Shown: positions 26,313 to 35,435, numbered from the stretch's first letter. The stretch: 64,000 nt of DNA from Bermanella sp034110565 (GCA_034110565.1 JAWUYY010000037.1:1-64000); one strand, 5' to 3'. Numbers and translations are program-made. The notes: generated by a model not told the origin, from the letters alone.

Positions 26313-26393
26313 TCATTATGTCAACTTCAAAGAGCTTATGCTCTAGGTCTAGTTAGCAATTGACCTAATATCAGACATTAAAATCTAAAATAT

Positions 26394-27560
26394 TTATAAC
26401 TTTAATTGCTTCGCAATTATCTCATTCATAATTTCTCGAGTACCACCACCAATTGATAGTATTCGATTGTCACGATACAAGCGCTCTACAACACTTTCTC
26501 GCATTAAACCCATGCCACCAAATATCTGCACCGCTTCATACGTCACAAAATCACTAACATCAGTAGAAAAGTTTTTTGCCATACTGACTTGCTTAACTTG
26601 ATCAATACCCGCATTCATATTAGCTGCCACGTTGTACATCATTGTTTTACTTACTTCTAATTTGGTCGCCATTTCAACAAGTTTATGTTTAATAACCTGA
26701 TATTTCCCGATAGCACGACCAAATGCTTCACGTTCTTTTACATATTTATAGCACTCTTCTAGCGCCAGTTCTGATGTCATATTCGCCATGGACGTAAGCA
26801 TTAAGCGTTCACTTTGAAAGTTTGTCATTATGGCAAAGAATCCAGTGTTTTCGACCCCGATCAAGTTATCAGCGGGCACTAAACAATCTTCAAAAAATAA
26901 CTCTGCAGTATCAGATGCCCACCAACACATTTTCTTAAGGCTCTTACCCACATTAAAACCCGGCGTGCCTTTTTCAATCATTAACAAACTAATACCACCA
27001 TAGCCGTCACCGCCAGTGCGTACTGCCACCGTATAATAATCAGCACGAACACCAGAGGTAATAAACGTCTTACTACCATTTACTTTATAAAAAACACCCT
27101 CGTCTGTCGTCACTTTTTCGGCGCGAGTTTTAATATTGGCCACATCAGAACCACCGCTAGGTTCTGTAATAGCCAAAGCGCAAATCTTATCACCTGCCAA
27201 TACACTAGGCATGACTTTTTGCTTAAGCGCCTCACTGCCCCACTTAGCAATGGGTGGCAAGCCAATATCAAGCGAGCCCAAACTTGATACCAAACCGGCA
27301 CTGGTGCAGCGCATAATTTCTTCTGCAAAAATTAATTTGTGAAAAACATCTGCCTTTGTACCACCGTACTTTTCATCAAAGCCAATACCTAAAAAGCCAG
27401 CATCACCTGCCATTTTATAAATTTCACGCGGGAACGTATTTTGCTCTTCCCATTCATTTATGTAAGGCAAAATTTCTTTATCAACAAAACGCTTAATACT
27501 GTCACGTAATGCGTAATGGGTTTCATCAAGGTATGGAGGTGTAACAGGAATCATGGACAT
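26394..27560 (-). CDS. Acyl-CoA dehydrogenase (second one in the Atu-type operon)
   Basis: A 388-residue flavoenzyme with the usual N-terminal helical, middle beta and C-terminal helical domains. FAD-binding landmarks: ALAITEPSGGSDVANIKTRA and KTFITSGVRADYYTVAVRT. The usual catalytic Glu near the C-terminus (EGT) is replaced by Gly (LSIGGGTREIM), while FQSERLMLTS supplies a Glu at the alternative position used by isovaleryl-CoA-type enzymes. It oxidises an acyl-CoA to the 2-enoyl-CoA, passing electrons to ETF. It is the last gene of the operon and has no counterpart at that place in the P. aeruginosa atu cluster; an isoprenoid or branched-chain acyl-CoA formed downstream is the probable substrate. 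Confidence 0.9.
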   Translation of the reverse strand: MSMIPVTPPYLDETHYALRDSIKRFVDKEILPYINEWEEQNTFPREIYKMAGDAGFLGIGFDEKYGGTKADVFHKLIFAEEIMRCTSAGLVSSLGSLDIGLPPIAKWGSEALKQKVMPSVLAGDKICALAITEPSGGSDVANIKTRAEKVTTDEGVFYKVNGSKTFITSGVRADYYTVAVRTGGDGYGGISLLMIEKGTPGFNVGKSLKKMCWWASDTAELFFEDCLVPADNLIGVENTGFFAIMTNFQSERLMLTSMANMTSELALEECYKYVKEREAFGRAIGKYQVIKHKLVEMATKLEVSKTMMYNVAANMNAGIDQVKQVSMAKNFSTDVSDFVTYEAVQIFGGMGLMRESVVERLYRDNRILSIGGGTREIMNEIIAKQLKL

Positions 27561-27686
27561 AAGAGCAGCCTTATTATTATTCGTATTAATGGTTCAAACC
27601 TTGGCAAAACAACATTGATCAAGGTGAAAATGTCACAAAACACTCTAAAGTTTGGTCTAAACGACCATATATTTAATTAAAGAAAA

Positions 27687-29684
27687 TTACATATCTGGTT
27701 CTGTTTTTTCGGGTTCAATTTCAACCAAAATCTGTCGACCTTTCACTTGATCACCCTTAGTAACTAAAATGGATTTAACCACACCATCACTATCTGATTT
27801 CATACTGTGTTCCATTTTCATAGCCTCAAGCACGACTAATGTTTGACCTTTTATGACTGCTTGACCGTCTTCAACCAATATATCAATGATGCCGCCATCC
27901 ATACTGGCTTTAATCAAGCCACTGCCTGCCGCATCAACAGCTATTGCAGGTGCATGAGTTATATCCTCAACAAACACACAACCTTCATGAGTATCGAGAT
28001 AAACGCCATTTTTATAAAACGCAAAGCTTAGCGTTCTGGCAACACCGTTCTCACTATAACGAATACTTTGATCATCGAAGATATTCAAAGTAACGTTAAA
28101 GTCATCATCTCCCGCTTTCAGTAAAAATGTCTTCTCTTGGCTGTTAACCACATTTACTGCCGCCTTATGCTTATCGTTCACACAAAGTAAATCAAACCAA
28201 GTAGGCGCTGGATTGGAATTACGCCAAAAGCCACGTTCCTGTACATCTGAATTACTTTGCGCAGATTTTAAATAAAATAACCACGCAGCCATAGCTTGTT
28301 GCATAGATGTTAACGGGTGAGGGATTAAAGACTCATCATCATGGAACGAGGTCTCAATAAATGCTGTTGTTGCACCGCCACTAGCAAATACGTCATGTTG
28401 TAAAATATTAAATAAGAAGCCACGATTACTATGCACACCCAGCAACTTAATATTCTTCAAAGAGGCCATTAAACGTCGGCGAGCCTGATCACGGTTATCA
28501 CCAAAAGCGATAACCTTAGCCAACATAGGATCATAAAACGGTGTAATGGTTTGACCAGTTTGAATACCAGCATCCATTCTTAATCCATCACCTTGTGCGT
28601 ATTCCCAGTTCAATATCTCACCAGTTTGCGGCATAAAACCTAACGCAGGATCTTCTGCATATAGACGCACCTCCATGGCATGCCCTTTAATTGTGACCTC
28701 TTCCTGTGTTTTAGGTAAAAGGCCACCCGCTGCAATTGTTAGCTGCCAGGCCACCAGATCAACACCAGTCACCAATTCGGTAACTGGGTGCTCTACTTGC
28801 AAGCGGGTGTTCATTTCAAGGAAGTAAAAGTTGCCAGCGTCGTCGGTTAAAAACTCAACCGTGCCGGCCCCAACATACTCACAGGCAAGGGCTGCACTCA
28901 CAGCGGCTTGACCCATTTTTTGTCGCAGCTCAGCATTAACAAATGGAGACGGGGCTTCTTCTACTACCTTTTGGTGGCGACGCTGCACAGAGCAGTCGCG
29001 CTCACCTAAATAAATGCAATTACCATGTCGGTCGGCAAAAATTTGAATTTCAATATGACGAGGGCTAATCACCGCTTTTTCTAAAATAATTTCATCGCTA
29101 CCAAACGCATTTAATGCTTCTGATTTAGCCGTTTTTAATTGTTCTAAAAATTCAGTTTCTTTATGTACCAAACGCATCCCACGACCACCACCACCGGCTG
29201 CCGCTTTCACCATAATTGGATAACCAATTTTTTTAGCTTGGGACAATAGAATTTTTTCATCTTGCTCTGAACCTTCATAACCTGGAATACACGGCACATT
29301 GGCTTTGATCATTTCGATCTTGGCTAAGCGTTTATTCCCCATTAATTCAATGGCTTTTGGATCAGGTCCAATAAAGGTAATACCTTCCGCCTGACACGCG
29401 GCGCAAAAGTCTGTATTTTCTGATAAAAACCCATAACCTGGGTGTACCGCTTGTGCGCCTGTTTTTTTACAAGCTTCAATTATTCTTTCAATCACTAAAT
29501 AGCTTTGATTAACTTGAGCGGGGCCAATACATACAGCCTCATCTGCAAAAGCAACATGAGGTGCGTCTGCATCGGCTTCACTGTATACAGCAACGGTTTC
29601 ATAACCCATTGCCTTTGCGGTTTTTAATACACGCAATGCAATTTCACCACGGTTTGCCACTAATACTTTTGTAAATTCAGCCAT
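27687..29684 (-). CDS. atuF: Geranyl-CoA carboxylase alpha subunit (biotin carboxylase/BCCP)
   Basis: A 665-residue biotin-dependent carboxylase subunit. The biotin carboxylase domain opens KVLVANRGEIALRVLKTAK; the ATP-grasp glycine loop reads KAAAGGGGRGMRLVH and the carboxylase signature is FLEMNTRLQVEHPVTE. The C-terminal biotin carrier domain has EAMKMEH with the biotinylated Lys at 623. AGGAG precedes the ATG. The size equals both 3-methylcrotonyl-CoA (LiuD) and geranyl-CoA (AtuF) carboxylase subunits; the gene order SDR-beta-ACAD-hydratase-alpha and a TetR instead of MerR regulator select AtuF. It carboxylates biotin with bicarbonate and ATP for the beta subunit. Confidence 0.85.
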   Translation of the reverse strand: MAEFTKVLVANRGEIALRVLKTAKAMGYETVAVYSEADADAPHVAFADEAVCIGPAQVNQSYLVIERIIEACKKTGAQAVHPGYGFLSENTDFCAACQAEGITFIGPDPKAIELMGNKRLAKIEMIKANVPCIPGYEGSEQDEKILLSQAKKIGYPIMVKAAAGGGGRGMRLVHKETEFLEQLKTAKSEALNAFGSDEIILEKAVISPRHIEIQIFADRHGNCIYLGERDCSVQRRHQKVVEEAPSPFVNAELRQKMGQAAVSAALACEYVGAGTVEFLTDDAGNFYFLEMNTRLQVEHPVTELVTGVDLVAWQLTIAAGGLLPKTQEEVTIKGHAMEVRLYAEDPALGFMPQTGEILNWEYAQGDGLRMDAGIQTGQTITPFYDPMLAKVIAFGDNRDQARRRLMASLKNIKLLGVHSNRGFLFNILQHDVFASGGATTAFIETSFHDDESLIPHPLTSMQQAMAAWLFYLKSAQSNSDVQERGFWRNSNPAPTWFDLLCVNDKHKAAVNVVNSQEKTFLLKAGDDDFNVTLNIFDDQSIRYSENGVARTLSFAFYKNGVYLDTHEGCVFVEDITHAPAIAVDAAGSGLIKASMDGGIIDILVEDGQAVIKGQTLVVLEAMKMEHSMKSDSDGVVKSILVTKGDQVKGRQILVEIEPEKTEPDM

Positions 29685-29805
29685 GTTGTTTCTCCTACCT
29701 CAAACCAATCGTGTTACATACAACGTAAATTATTATTTTTCGGGCTGTATACGGCTTACTTGTTGGCGATTTCATGGTCGCCTGCAAGCAGCCTCTTATA
29801 ATTAA

Positions 29806-30621
29806 CTAAGCGTTCCATGGCGCGGGTTTCTTTTGAATAAACGCCATGGTTCCGCTAACCCCTTCTGCACCCTGCACCGCTTTACTAAATGCCTGCGCGG
29901 CTTCGTCAATCAACTCAGATGCGTCGTGTTCTGCTGCTTTTAAAATCAACTGTTTCGTAACAGCATTTGCATGTGGTGCACAGGACTTAATTTGATTCAA
30001 AGTTCGCTCTAAAATCACATCAAGCTCGGTGTCATCTTTTGCAAAAAAATGACTAATACCTAATTTAACAGACTCCTCACCACCAAAACGCTCACCTAAC
30101 AAGGCTAAGCGGCGGGTTTGCGTTAAACCAATACGCTTCACCACAAACGGAGCAATCTGCGCGGGAGGAATACCTAAACTGGTTTCAGGTAAACCAAACT
30201 TTGCAGTAGACGTTGCAATGGCCACATCACTGACACACGCCAAACCAAAGCCGCCACCTAATACCGCCCCTTCTAGCACTGTAATCACAACTTGTGGAAT
30301 GTGATTCATTTTTAAAATCAATTGGCCAAATTGTTTATTTAAATCAAAGTAAGGATCACTTTCAATTTTGGCCACAGCGGATCGAGCGCTGGCCATATCT
30401 TTAATATCACCACCTGCACAAAAATGTCCGCCTTCGCCACGTACGATCACAGCACGCACTGATAAGTCATCTTCAAGTGCACTTAAAACTTGTGACAATT
30501 CACCTACCATGTTCAAACTCATGGCATTACGAGCTTGTGGACGGTTCAAGGTTAGATGCAGCACCCAAGGAGCTTGCGCATCTCGTTCTAACTTAATACA
30601 GGTGTAAGCTTGCTCTAGCAT
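29806..30621 (-). CDS. atuE: Isohexenylglutaconyl-CoA hydratase (enoyl-CoA hydratase family)
   Basis: A 271-residue crotonase-fold protein. The oxyanion-hole segments are GEGGHFCAGGDIKDMASA (about 63-81) and LEGAVLGGGFGLACVSDVAIA, and GLPETSLGIPPAQIAPFVVKRIG contains the catalytic-Glu region. The C-terminus ends with a MAFIQKKPAPWN-like tail common in this family. In the Atu pathway it hydrates isohexenylglutaconyl-CoA to 3-hydroxy-3-isohexenylglutaryl-CoA; in leucine degradation the related LiuC hydrates methylglutaconyl-CoA. Position between the dehydrogenase and the alpha subunit matches atuE. Confidence 0.8.
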   Translation of the reverse strand: MLEQAYTCIKLERDAQAPWVLHLTLNRPQARNAMSLNMVGELSQVLSALEDDLSVRAVIVRGEGGHFCAGGDIKDMASARSAVAKIESDPYFDLNKQFGQLILKMNHIPQVVITVLEGAVLGGGFGLACVSDVAIATSTAKFGLPETSLGIPPAQIAPFVVKRIGLTQTRRLALLGERFGGEESVKLGISHFFAKDDTELDVILERTLNQIKSCAPHANAVTKQLILKAAEHDASELIDEAAQAFSKAVQGAEGVSGTMAFIQKKPAPWNA

Positions 30622-30740
30622 GATGAATCCTGTTTTTACTCTTCACTTTTCTGACAATAATTACTTCAATTTTATTAGAAGTATTAACTAGACAGCTCAG
30701 GCTTATGTACTTTCAGCGTCAGCCAAGCAGCCCATTGCTT

Positions 30741-31898
30741 TTACTTCATTTTTTTAGGCAGGATATCCATATACTTACAAATAATACCCAACATAATTTC
30801 ATCTGCCCCGCCCCCAATAGACGCTAAACGACCATCACGATAAACCTGTGAAATTGGGTTATCCATGGTAAAGCCCATGCCACCCCAATATTGCAAACAG
30901 CTGTCTGCTACTTCACGAATCAGGCGACCGCCTTTTAATTTACACATTGACGCAAGCTTGGTGACATCTTGTTTTTGAATCATTAATTCTGTGGCGCGAT
31001 AGGTTAATGCCCGTAAAGCTTCGATTTCAGTTTGCAGTTCAGCTAAACGAAAATGTATAGATTGATTATTAATAAGTGGCTGACCAAAGGTTTTACGTTC
31101 ACGCGTGTATTCAATGGTTTTCTCAACACATTGCTCAAGAGTGATCAATCCACTGGCTGCTCCCCACAAACGCTCTTCCTGAAACTGCAGCATTTGCAGC
31201 ATAAAGCCTGTGCCTTCTGCACCAATACGATTACGCTGAGGGACACGTACATCATCAAAGTATACGGGGGCTGTATCACTTGAGCGCATTCCAATCTTAT
31301 CGATTTTTTCACCGACGCTTACACCCTTAGTATTGGCAGGAACAATAATTAATGACTTGTTTTTATGCGGTTTATCATCACTGGTGTTGGCCAGTACACA
31401 AAAGAAATCTGCTTGTGTAGAGTTAGTGATCCACATCTTTGAACCATTGATAATATAATCATCACCATCTTTTTTTGCGGTGGTTTTAAGACCTGCAACA
31501 TCAGAACCCGCACCGGTTTCAGATACGGCAATAGCGGCTACATATTCACCTGTAATCGACGGCACTAAAAATTCTTGCTTCAACTCATGGCTGCCAAATT
31601 TTTCAATCGCTGGTGTTGCCATATCGGTCTGTACGCCAATAGATAAAGGCACGCCACCACAAGTGGCATAGCCTAGGGCTTCAGCTGCATAAATATTATA
31701 AGAGTGGTCTAAACCCATACCACCGTACTTCTCACTTTTATTAATACCCAAAAGACCGAGGTCACCCATTTTTTTGAATACTTCATGGGCCGGAAAAGCA
31801 CCTGATTTTTCCCATTCGGCTACGTTTGGGTTCACTTCATTTTCAATGAAGTTTTTCATGGTACGGAATATTTCTTTATGTTCGTGTGTAATAAGCAT
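30741..31898 (-). CDS. atuD: Citronellyl-CoA dehydrogenase-like acyl-CoA dehydrogenase
   Basis: A 385-residue acyl-CoA dehydrogenase, the same length as AtuD. FAD-binding motifs IAVSETGAGSDVAGLKTTA and GSKMWITNSTQADFFCVLA are clear. Where most members have the catalytic Glu (EGT) this has GGG (LASIGGGADEIM), with FQEERLWGAASG providing a Glu in the helix used by isovaleryl-CoA dehydrogenase-type enzymes. It is predicted to desaturate citronellyl-CoA to cis-geranyl-CoA in terpenoid catabolism. It lies between the carboxylase beta gene (34-bp gap) and the hydratase, as in the P. aeruginosa atu operon. Confidence 0.82.
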   Translation of the reverse strand: MLITHEHKEIFRTMKNFIENEVNPNVAEWEKSGAFPAHEVFKKMGDLGLLGINKSEKYGGMGLDHSYNIYAAEALGYATCGGVPLSIGVQTDMATPAIEKFGSHELKQEFLVPSITGEYVAAIAVSETGAGSDVAGLKTTAKKDGDDYIINGSKMWITNSTQADFFCVLANTSDDKPHKNKSLIIVPANTKGVSVGEKIDKIGMRSSDTAPVYFDDVRVPQRNRIGAEGTGFMLQMLQFQEERLWGAASGLITLEQCVEKTIEYTRERKTFGQPLINNQSIHFRLAELQTEIEALRALTYRATELMIQKQDVTKLASMCKLKGGRLIREVADSCLQYWGGMGFTMDNPISQVYRDGRLASIGGGADEIMLGIICKYMDILPKKMK

Positions 31899-31932
31899 GT
31901 TGTTATCCTTAAAAAATTATAAAAAATGGTAT

Positions 31933-33555
31933 TTACAAACGGGCCACGCCGAATGAGTTTGGTTGTAATGTACGCGCCTGCGCTTCTTTACAAATACTCA
32001 AACAATAACCTAATACTCTGCGGGTATCGCGTGGATCAATAATGCCGTCATCCCATAAACGCGCGGTACCAAACAAACTGGTTGAACCCGCATCTAATTT
32101 TTGTGCGGTGGCCAACTCAATGGTATCAAGTACTTTAGGGTCAGGTTCCATGCCCATTTTTCGCTGTTTATCTTCGGTCACAATACGTAAAACCTTACCC
32201 GCTTGTGCACCACCCATTACTGCGGTTTTGCTGTTTGGCCATGCAAAGATAAATCGTGGATCTAACCCTCGACCACACATAGCATAGTTACCTGCACCAT
32301 ATGATCCGCCCACATTTATACTAATTTTTGGCACCTTGGCATTGGCAACAGCTTGGATCATTTTAGAACCATGTTTAATTACACCATTTTGCTCACTTTG
32401 CGTGCCCACCATAAAACCTGTGGTGTTATGGATGAATAAAAGTGGTGTATTACTTTGCTCACACAGTTGAATAAACTGAGCGGCTTTTGCAGCACCTTTG
32501 GGAGTAATAGGACCATTATTACCAATAATACCCACTGCATTGCCTTCGATTTTTATTCGTCCGCAAACCGTTTGATTATCGTATTCATTTTTAAAATCTA
32601 AAAATTCAGAGCCATCTGCAATACGCGCTAAAATTTCACGTACATCGTAAGGCTGTCTCGCATCAGCAGGCACCACTCCTAATAATTCATCAGGGGAATA
32701 AAGTGGTTGCTCATATACATTGTGCTTTAACGCACTGGCATCCACTTGATCATTCCAAGGTAGGCTTTGCATGATTTCACGAGCTATTCGAATACCATCT
32801 GCATCATCTTCGGCTAGGTATTCAGCGGTGCCTGCAGTTTGAGCATGCATCTCAGAACCACCAAGCTCTTCATCTGTAGCAATCTCACCTGTAGCGGCTT
32901 TTAAAAGTGGCGGGCCTGCTAAAAACATTTTGGCTTTACCACGAACCAGAACCACCCAGTCAGACAAACCAGGCTGATACGCTCCACCGGCGGTAGCATT
33001 ACCATGCACCACTGTAATTTGCGGCAAGCCTTGTGCGGACATACGGGCTTGATTGGCAAATGCTTTTGCACCTTTTACAAAAATATCTGTGGCATAATTT
33101 AAGTTGGCGCCACCGCTTTCTGAAAGACTAACGACCGGTAAATTATTTTCTTGGGCAATTTCTTGAATACGCAATGACTTATCTAAACCAGCAGGTGAAA
33201 TTGTCCCGCCTTTAATAGCGCAATTATTCACCACTATCATGCAGCGAATATTCGCCACGTAACCAATACCTGCGATAATACCGCCACCGGCTCCGCTACC
33301 ATCTTTATCGTCATACATTTTATAACCAGCAAGCGCCATGATTTCTAAAAACGGCGAACCTGCATCCAATAAACGATTTAAACGTACGCGTGGTAATAAT
33401 TTATTACGTTGAATGAATTTTTCAGTGCTTGCCAATTCTTTTTCAATGACTTTTTGTTCAATAGCACGAAACTCATCAATGCATTTGTGCATAAAGTCGC
33501 CATTGGTTTTAAACTCAGTGCCATGAATATCAATTTCGGATTGCAATACGGGCAT
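31933..33555 (-). CDS. atuC: Geranyl-CoA carboxylase beta subunit (carboxyltransferase)
   Basis: A 540-residue carboxyltransferase of two crotonase-like halves. N-half: KGGTISPAGLDKSLRIQEIA and SLSESGGANLN; then GNATAGGAYQPGLSDWVVLVRG with FLAGPPLLKAATGEIATDEELGG. C-half: FIHNTTGFMVGTQSEQNG and INVGGSYGAGNYAMCGRG. It transfers carboxyl from biotin to a 3-methyl-branched 2-enoyl-CoA. Relative to methylcrotonyl-CoA carboxylase beta, the substrate-pocket stretch reads AFANQARMS rather than the bulky FFNQANMS I recall for LiuB, which would suit the longer geranyl chain; this needs an alignment. AGGAG precedes the ATG and the upstream SDR stop is 2 bp away. Confidence 0.85.
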   Translation of the reverse strand: MPVLQSEIDIHGTEFKTNGDFMHKCIDEFRAIEQKVIEKELASTEKFIQRNKLLPRVRLNRLLDAGSPFLEIMALAGYKMYDDKDGSGAGGGIIAGIGYVANIRCMIVVNNCAIKGGTISPAGLDKSLRIQEIAQENNLPVVSLSESGGANLNYATDIFVKGAKAFANQARMSAQGLPQITVVHGNATAGGAYQPGLSDWVVLVRGKAKMFLAGPPLLKAATGEIATDEELGGSEMHAQTAGTAEYLAEDDADGIRIAREIMQSLPWNDQVDASALKHNVYEQPLYSPDELLGVVPADARQPYDVREILARIADGSEFLDFKNEYDNQTVCGRIKIEGNAVGIIGNNGPITPKGAAKAAQFIQLCEQSNTPLLFIHNTTGFMVGTQSEQNGVIKHGSKMIQAVANAKVPKISINVGGSYGAGNYAMCGRGLDPRFIFAWPNSKTAVMGGAQAGKVLRIVTEDKQRKMGMEPDPKVLDTIELATAQKLDAGSTSLFGTARLWDDGIIDPRDTRRVLGYCLSICKEAQARTLQPNSFGVARL

Positions 33556-33557
33556 AA

Positions 33558-34445
33558 TTACGGCTCCTGTTTATCTTTATTATTTTGTTGCAATACATCT
33601 GGTATCACTGCACGGTGAAAACCATTATATGGCGCATTATTTTTCGCCTTTGGCAGTGGCCACATGCGGTTACCTAAAGAAGCAGCCCCATCAATGCGTA
33701 AAGTTGAACCACTAACAAATGCGGCAGCTTCACTGAGTAAAAAGCTCACAGCGCCGCTCACTTCAGATTCTGTGCCCATACGAGATAATGGTACCGCTTG
33801 CTCTAACTTAGGAATAATGGCTTTAAAAGCGCCTTCATAGGTATCCATACCGCTTGAGATAATCCAACCCGGTGCAATGGCATTTACACGCACACCTGAC
33901 TGCCCCCATTCAAATGCGGCTGTCTTAGTAAAGTTTTCCATGCCTGCTCGTGCCGCACCTGAGTGCCCCATGCCTGGCATACCACCCCACATGTCAGCAA
34001 TAATATTGACGATACTGCCACCGGTTTTCACCATGGACTGGTTGTACACTTCGCGGGCAAACAAAAAACCACCCACTAAATTCGTACGCACAACGGTTTC
34101 AAAGCCTTTTTGATTAATAGCAGCAAGCGGCGCCGGATACTGGCCACCTGCATTATTAAGCAGGCCACTAATTGCACCATGCTTTTCTTTAATGGCTTTT
34201 ACGGTGGCTTTTACAGAATCTTCTTCACGAATATCACATGTCCAATAATCGGCACTGCCGCCGTCTTCGGTGATTTCGGCTTGTACCTTTTGTAGCTTGT
34301 CTTCTTTGCGACCAATTAAAACCACATGAGCACCAAGGTGGCTTAATTCATGGGCACAGCAGCGACCAATGCCACTGCCGCCGCCTGTTACTACCATAAC
34401 AGTATTGGTAAATAGACCCGGTTTGAACACGCTGTTATATGACAT
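33558..34445 (-). CDS. atuB: SDR-family oxidoreductase of the Atu operon
   Basis: A 295-residue classical short-chain dehydrogenase, length as AtuB. The cofactor motif is TGGGSGIG (about residues 21-28), followed by the NAG motif LNNAGGQYPAPL. The expected catalytic Tyr region is unusual: after IVNIIADMWGGMPGMGHSGAARAGMENFTK no clear YxxxK is visible, so it more resembles the 2,4-dienoyl-CoA reductase-like branch of SDRs. The start is ATG 34445 with AAGGAAGG before it; the longer frame to 34529 is less likely and would run into the operator region. First gene of the operon; function in terpene catabolism is assigned by synteny. Confidence 0.78.
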   Translation of the reverse strand: MSYNSVFKPGLFTNTVMVVTGGGSGIGRCCAHELSHLGAHVVLIGRKEDKLQKVQAEITEDGGSADYWTCDIREEDSVKATVKAIKEKHGAISGLLNNAGGQYPAPLAAINQKGFETVVRTNLVGGFLFAREVYNQSMVKTGGSIVNIIADMWGGMPGMGHSGAARAGMENFTKTAAFEWGQSGVRVNAIAPGWIISSGMDTYEGAFKAIIPKLEQAVPLSRMGTESEVSGAVSFLLSEAAAFVSGSTLRIDGAASLGNRMWPLPKAKNNAPYNGFHRAVIPDVLQQNNKDKQEP

Positions 34446-34521
34446 TTGCCTTCCTTTACGACGTTGCAGGGACTTGATTTCACCCCAACACACTCTATTT
34501 TCATTCAATAAACCCACACTA

Positions 34522-34537
34522 CCAAGCAAGCGCTTGG
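34522..34537. promoter_or_regulatory. TetR-type operator candidate between atuB and atuR
   Basis: CAAGCGCTTG (34527-34536) is a perfect 10-bp palindrome inside a larger CCAAGC-4-GCTTGG inverted repeat (34522-34537). It lies between the divergent starts at 34445 and 34575, the right place for autoregulation by the TetR protein. Operator role is inferred. Confidence 0.6.
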
Positions 34538-34574
34538 TTTACAATACCAGATGTTTCATAAATAATGGCCAAAT

Positions 34575-35201
34575 ATGACAACTTTTAAGGAACACACCGT
34601 GGATTCAGTACTAACTGAGCTTGTCTCCTCAGGTAAAATCACCGACCCGCAAAGCGCGAAAGGTCGCTTAATGCGTGCCGCGGCGCATTTATTCAAAACA
34701 AAGGGTTATGAGCGCACTACCGTACGTGAGCTAGGGGCCGCAGTCGGTATTCAATCGGGGAGCTTGTTCCACCATTTCAAAAGCAAAGAAGCGATATTGC
34801 TATGCGTGATGGAAGAAACCATTATCATTAATATTGCTCGTATGCATGAGGCACTCCAACATGCGCAAAGCGCTGAAAATAAATTATTAGCTTTAATCAC
34901 TTGTGAGTTGGCGTCTATTCATACAGATACTGGAGAAGCCATGGGCGTTTTGGTTTATGAATGGCGCAGTCTTGGCGAAGATAAACAAAAATACATCCTG
35001 CAATTGCGTGATGAATACGAAAGCCTTTGGTTAAGTACAATTGAGCAAGGCAAAAAAGAAGGCCTAATTGAACACGATGGATTTATATTAAGACGATTGC
35101 TAACTGGCGCCATTGGTTGGACTACGACCTGGTATCGCCCTGACGGCAATCTCACTTTAAACGCTCTTGCCAAGCAAACACTTAAACTTGCTATCAAATA
35201 A
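34575..35201 (+). CDS. atuR: TetR-family repressor of the Atu operon
   Basis: A 208-residue TetR-like regulator. The N-terminal helix-turn-helix reads AAHLFKTKGYERTTVRELGAAVGIQSGSLFHHFKSKEAIL, the strongly conserved TetR DNA-binding pattern; the rest is an all-helical ligand/dimerisation domain. Translation may start at ATG 34575 or at GTG 34599, which has a better-spaced AAGGA. Divergent from the atu-like operon with a palindrome in between, it most likely represses it until an acyclic terpene-derived acyl-CoA binds. In P. aeruginosa the atu cluster is likewise controlled by a TetR protein (AtuR), whereas liu uses a MerR protein. Confidence 0.85.
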   Translation: MTTFKEHTVDSVLTELVSSGKITDPQSAKGRLMRAAAHLFKTKGYERTTVRELGAAVGIQSGSLFHHFKSKEAILLCVMEETIIINIARMHEALQHAQSAENKLLALITCELASIHTDTGEAMGVLVYEWRSLGEDKQKYILQLRDEYESLWLSTIEQGKKEGLIEHDGFILRRLLTGAIGWTTTWYRPDGNLTLNALAKQTLKLAIK

Positions 35202-35246
35202 TCCTGTTTATTTCTTAAGCAAAAAACTATTTATTTTTTCATTTTT

Positions 35247-35280
35247 TTAATGGGGAAACTTTCCCCATTAACTCTTTTTA
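35247..35280 (+). terminator. Terminator of atuR
   Basis: A near-perfect palindrome: TTAATGGGGAAA (35247-35258) and TTTCCCCATTAA (35260-35271) followed by CTCTTTTTAT. It lies 46 bp past the atuR stop. Confidence 0.85.
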
Positions 35281-35360
35281 TACCTATCTAAAACCTCAAA
35301 TATTGTTTTACATCAGCTTTTTTCTTGTTAAATAATAATAAGTCGCTTTGCGCCAAACAA

Positions 35361-35401
35361 TTGATTTAGATCACTCGTACCATTTTAAACTTCCCTAATA
35401 T
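35361..35401 (+). promoter_or_regulatory. FNR/Anr-type box and -10 element of ompW
   Basis: TTGAT-TTAG-ATCAC at 35361-35374 matches the FNR/Anr consensus TTGATnnnnATCAA with a single change. A TAATAT -10 element stands at 35396-35401. The start point predicted from that -10 (about 35408) puts the box centre near -41, the ideal spacing for a class II activator. OmpW is FNR-controlled in enteric bacteria. Confidence 0.7.
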
Positions 35402-35435
35402 GCAGAAAAACCCACGGGAAATCTAAGGAAACCCC

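Noticed and set aside
26394..34445. Leucine/isovalerate (liu) cluster
   Set aside because: No HMG-CoA lyase gene, no MerR regulator, presence of SDR and TetR: better fit to acyclic terpene utilisation. Not fully excluded.
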